The translations under genes and the position numbers were made by a program. A model generated the notes under the pieces. That model saw nothing but the letters and a program-made list of their open reading frames with translations, did no database searches and was not told the origin of the DNA. Below, piece after piece: positions 61,729 through 64,000 of a stretch of DNA of 64,000 nucleotides. The stretch is from Halioglobus maricola (GTDB lineage Bacteria; Pseudomonadota; Gammaproteobacteria; Pseudomonadales; Halieaceae). Location of the stretch: NCBI RefSeq assembly GCF_009388985.1, contig NZ_CP036422.1, positions 3,114,501 to 3,178,500 of the forward strand, given 5' to 3'. Within the stretch, counting starts at the first letter, position 1. The number at the start of each line of letters is the position of its first letter.

Positions 61729-64000
61729 ATGCCTCGCCAGAAACAAAACCCGATTGTCTTGATCGTGGCATTGTGCCTCTTCGCTACTCCCGTTTTTGCA
61801 AGCACGGGCTATCAGATCGTCACACCACAATTCGTCAAGCAAATTGCCCAACCAACTATCACATCACTAATGCAGGATTCTCTCGAGAACCTTTGGATCG
61901 GCACACAAGAAGGTCTGTATAGGTTCAACGGAACCACTCTTTCGTCATATCGTGAAGGGATATCTAAGAGTGGCCCGATTCACTTCTCGGATATTCGAGG
62001 CATAGTTGAGTCGCAGAATGGCCAGATTCTTGTAGCTGCGTATGGGATCGGAATTGTCTCTATATCGCAAAAATCGAGCCAAGCTACTTTGGCGTTCGAA
62101 GATCAAGACATCAGCCTCAATTCTGTAACTGGAATTTCCAAAGGTCCAAATGGCACCATCTGGATAACTACAAGAAGTGATGTATTCCGCCTGCAAGCTA
62201 ACCAACGAATATCGAAAATCGAACTTGGAATGACTGAGCCAAAGGAATCCGCGGAGTTGCTGTACATCACCCACACTAGAAATGGTGATACGTATCTTGG
62301 AGGCTCCTTTGGTCTTGCAAAATATTCTCGCAAAACCAATTCTTTTCGCATCGATACATCTCTAATCAGGGACGAACACATTGTAGCTCTAGGTGAGGGA
62401 CCGGAAAACTCTATTATTGCTGCCACACAATCTGGCCAGATCTATCAAATCCCTAGCAATTCCGCGACATCTCCATCGTCCAAAATTCTCGATGTCGAAC
62501 AGGGTCTGCATATATCTAAACTAGCTACTAACAAAGAAAGGTTCTATATAGCCACCAATAGAGGAATCTACATATATTCATCAAACTTCTCTCTTTTTTC
62601 TGTTATTAGATCAAAAGACTCCGCACTGGGGAATGACGCCATAATGAGCTTGCTCTTCGTCGGCGAAGACATCTGGATAGGTACATTCCAGGGGTTATTT
62701 GCTGCAACAGAAAGGGAAGTCGAACTCTACAACAAGTCTAACGCAGAAATACACGACGAGGTCTTATCCTTTACACAGGATGCCGAAGACTACCTTTGGA
62801 TTGGAACCTACAATGGACTTTATCGGGCCAACTTCAAGGGAGAACAACACTACCCTTTTGGAAGGATATACCAGTCGAAACTTACAGATCACCGGGTAAT
62901 GTCTCTGGCCAGCGACAAGGATAAACTTTGGATAGGCTATCAAGAACACGGCGTTGATCTGGTTGACCTTAGCACGGGGAAAGTCACCCGGCCTTTACCG
63001 GAGGGTACAGAGAATTTCGCGGTCACAGCAATACTTCCTACTGAATCGAATACTGTATGGATTGCCACATACAACTTAGGACTCTACCGACTTTCAGGTC
63101 AGGTATTGAAGCGCTTCAGGTCTCTTGGCGAGCCATCAGTTACTGTAATAGCTCAAACCAGCAGTGGCTCGATTTACACCGTGACTGAAAAAAATTTGTA
63201 CCGACACAATGCTAGTACGGACGAGTTCCAAAGAGTCGACCTAGAGTTCGATTCATTGGAAGAGACACCACGAATCCTATCATTCGCTGAACATCCTAAC
63301 GGAGCCATTTTTCTAGGAACCAAAGACCACGGACTATTTGAACTAAATGGCGAGTTCCAGCATCTCACAGGACCGGTAAAAGCTATTGCAGTTTCAAAGC
63401 TCTCAATGAGCAATACAATTTATAGTATCGAGATCGACTCTACAGGCCAAATTTGGACTGCCACAGAGGAAGGAATTCGTGTTTTCAGCGCGAACAAAAA
63501 GCCACTGCGACACCTACTCGTTAGAGACGGCCTACAGGGCAACGACTTCAATTTCGGGGCTTCATTAGTCGACCGAGAAGGAAATTTGCTGTTTGGCGGA
63601 GTTAATGGATACAACAAAATTACGCCTAACAAGGTATCTACGGATATGGTTCCGCCTGTCCTCCGGATCACAAACATTCGAACTCTTTCTGATAATATTC
63701 AAACAAACTTTGAAAACAGCAATGGAAGAGCTTATCTAGATTACACTGACGAGTTCATCATGTTTCAGTTTTCGGTCTTGGACTACATCGCACATGATTC
63801 ATACAAGTATCGATATCGACTAATAGGGTTCAAAGACGAGTGGATCTACTCTGGATTCGAGCACTCAGCAACCTACACGAACTTACCTGCAGGGCTTTAT
63901 AGATTTGAGGTACAGTCGACCAACCTTTCAGGCGCCTGGACAAATAATCCAACGAAAGTTGATCTAATAGTTAACCAATCTCCTTGGTTAACTCCATGGG
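61729..64000 (+). CDS. Second beta-propeller sensor protein, 3' end outside window
   Basis: The frame is open from the ATG at 61729 to the window edge (757 codons). A signal peptide (LIVALCLFATPVFA) is followed by 14 Reg_prop blade motifs (such as LWIGTQEGLYRF, IWIGTFQGLF and LLFGGVNGYN) and a Y_Y_Y domain (YRYRLIGFKDEWIYSG to VNQSPWLTPW). The sequence stops just where a membrane helix is expected, so kinase or other output domains lie beyond the edge. It is a clear paralogue of the upstream kinase's sensor part, with only 120 bases between them. Confidence 0.88.
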   Translation, partial: MPRQKQNPIVLIVALCLFATPVFASTGYQIVTPQFVKQIAQPTITSLMQDSLENLWIGTQEGLYRFNGTTLSSYREGISKSGPIHFSDIRGIVESQNGQILVAAYGIGIVSISQKSSQATLAFEDQDISLNSVTGISKGPNGTIWITTRSDVFRLQANQRISKIELGMTEPKESAELLYITHTRNGDTYLGGSFGLAKYSRKTNSFRIDTSLIRDEHIVALGEGPENSIIAATQSGQIYQIPSNSATSPSSKILDVEQGLHISKLATNKERFYIATNRGIYIYSSNFSLFSVIRSKDSALGNDAIMSLLFVGEDIWIGTFQGLFAATEREVELYNKSNAEIHDEVLSFTQDAEDYLWIGTYNGLYRANFKGEQHYPFGRIYQSKLTDHRVMSLASDKDKLWIGYQEHGVDLVDLSTGKVTRPLPEGTENFAVTAILPTESNTVWIATYNLGLYRLSGQVLKRFRSLGEPSVTVIAQTSSGSIYTVTEKNLYRHNASTDEFQRVDLEFDSLEETPRILSFAEHPNGAIFLGTKDHGLFELNGEFQHLTGPVKAIAVSKLSMSNTIYSIEIDSTGQIWTATEEGIRVFSANKKPLRHLLVRDGLQGNDFNFGASLVDREGNLLFGGVNGYNKITPNKVSTDMVPPVLRITNIRTLSDNIQTNFENSNGRAYLDYTDEFIMFQFSVLDYIAHDSYKYRYRLIGFKDEWIYSGFEHSATYTNLPAGLYRFEVQSTNLSGAWTNNPTKVDLIVNQSPWLTPW

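Overview
The window reads as chromosomal DNA of a marine-type gammaproteobacterium, probably of the Cellvibrionales/Halieaceae kind. This is inferred from a Xps-type type II secretion operon, a proteobacterial pyruvate dehydrogenase pair, FabV, glucosylglycerate metabolism and several c-di-GMP enzymes; no rRNA or other marker gene is present to confirm it. Most of the window is dense, operonic and GC-rich. From about 56 kb to the right end the DNA is visibly AT-richer and looks accessory.

Layout. (1) 1-1.3 kb: the 5' part of an exported protein of unknown function and a small lipoprotein, both on the minus strand. (2) 1.6-11.8 kb: a complete type II secretion operon, gspE-F-G-H-I-J-K-L-M-N(C)-D, in the Xanthomonas xps order, with a lipidated secretin. 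(3) 12.0-26.8 kb: one uninterrupted minus-strand operon of 15 genes that matches the actinobacterial steroid C/D-ring (HIP) pathway almost gene for gene: FadD3, IpdA, IpdB, IpdC, EchA20, FadE31, FadA6, FadE30, IpdF, plus two further acyl-CoA dehydrogenases, an SDR and a second thiolase. Two AsnC/Lrp regulators sit inside it, where actinobacteria use the TetR repressor KstR2. A promoter and a long inverted repeat lie upstream of fadD3. (4) 27-29 kb: a metallo-beta-lactamase-fold hydrolase and FabV. (5) 29.1-33.9 kb: a four-gene glucosylglycerate cycle of glycerate kinase, phosphatase, GpgS and a GH13_18 phosphorylase. (6) 34-38.3 kb: aceE-aceF. (7) 38.5-42.7 kb: tusA, an AI-2E-type permease and an M16 metalloprotease. 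(8) 42.9-48.9 kb: an M48 protease, nadA, a deazaflavin-type reductase, a DUF3604 lipoprotein and an enoyl-CoA hydratase. (9) 49.1-54.0 kb: three c-di-GMP enzymes. (10) 54.0-64.0 kb: a secreted subtilisin, a small exported protein built of 13-residue AFKWGLK repeats, a 1478-residue hybrid sensor kinase with two predicted beta-propellers, and the start of a second propeller sensor.

How the genes work together. The HIP operon would turn the C/D-ring remnant of sterols or bile acids into acyl-CoA fragments that feed central carbon metabolism. The type II system could export the subtilisin and other hydrolases. The glucosylglycerate operon makes and recycles a compatible solute. The least explained part is the right end: a secreted protease, a repeat-peptide-like exported protein and two giant periplasmic propeller sensors in a row. 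That arrangement is compatible with an uncharacterised extracellular signal or matrix system, but only the repeats, the domains and the adjacency are directly visible; the link between them is inference.
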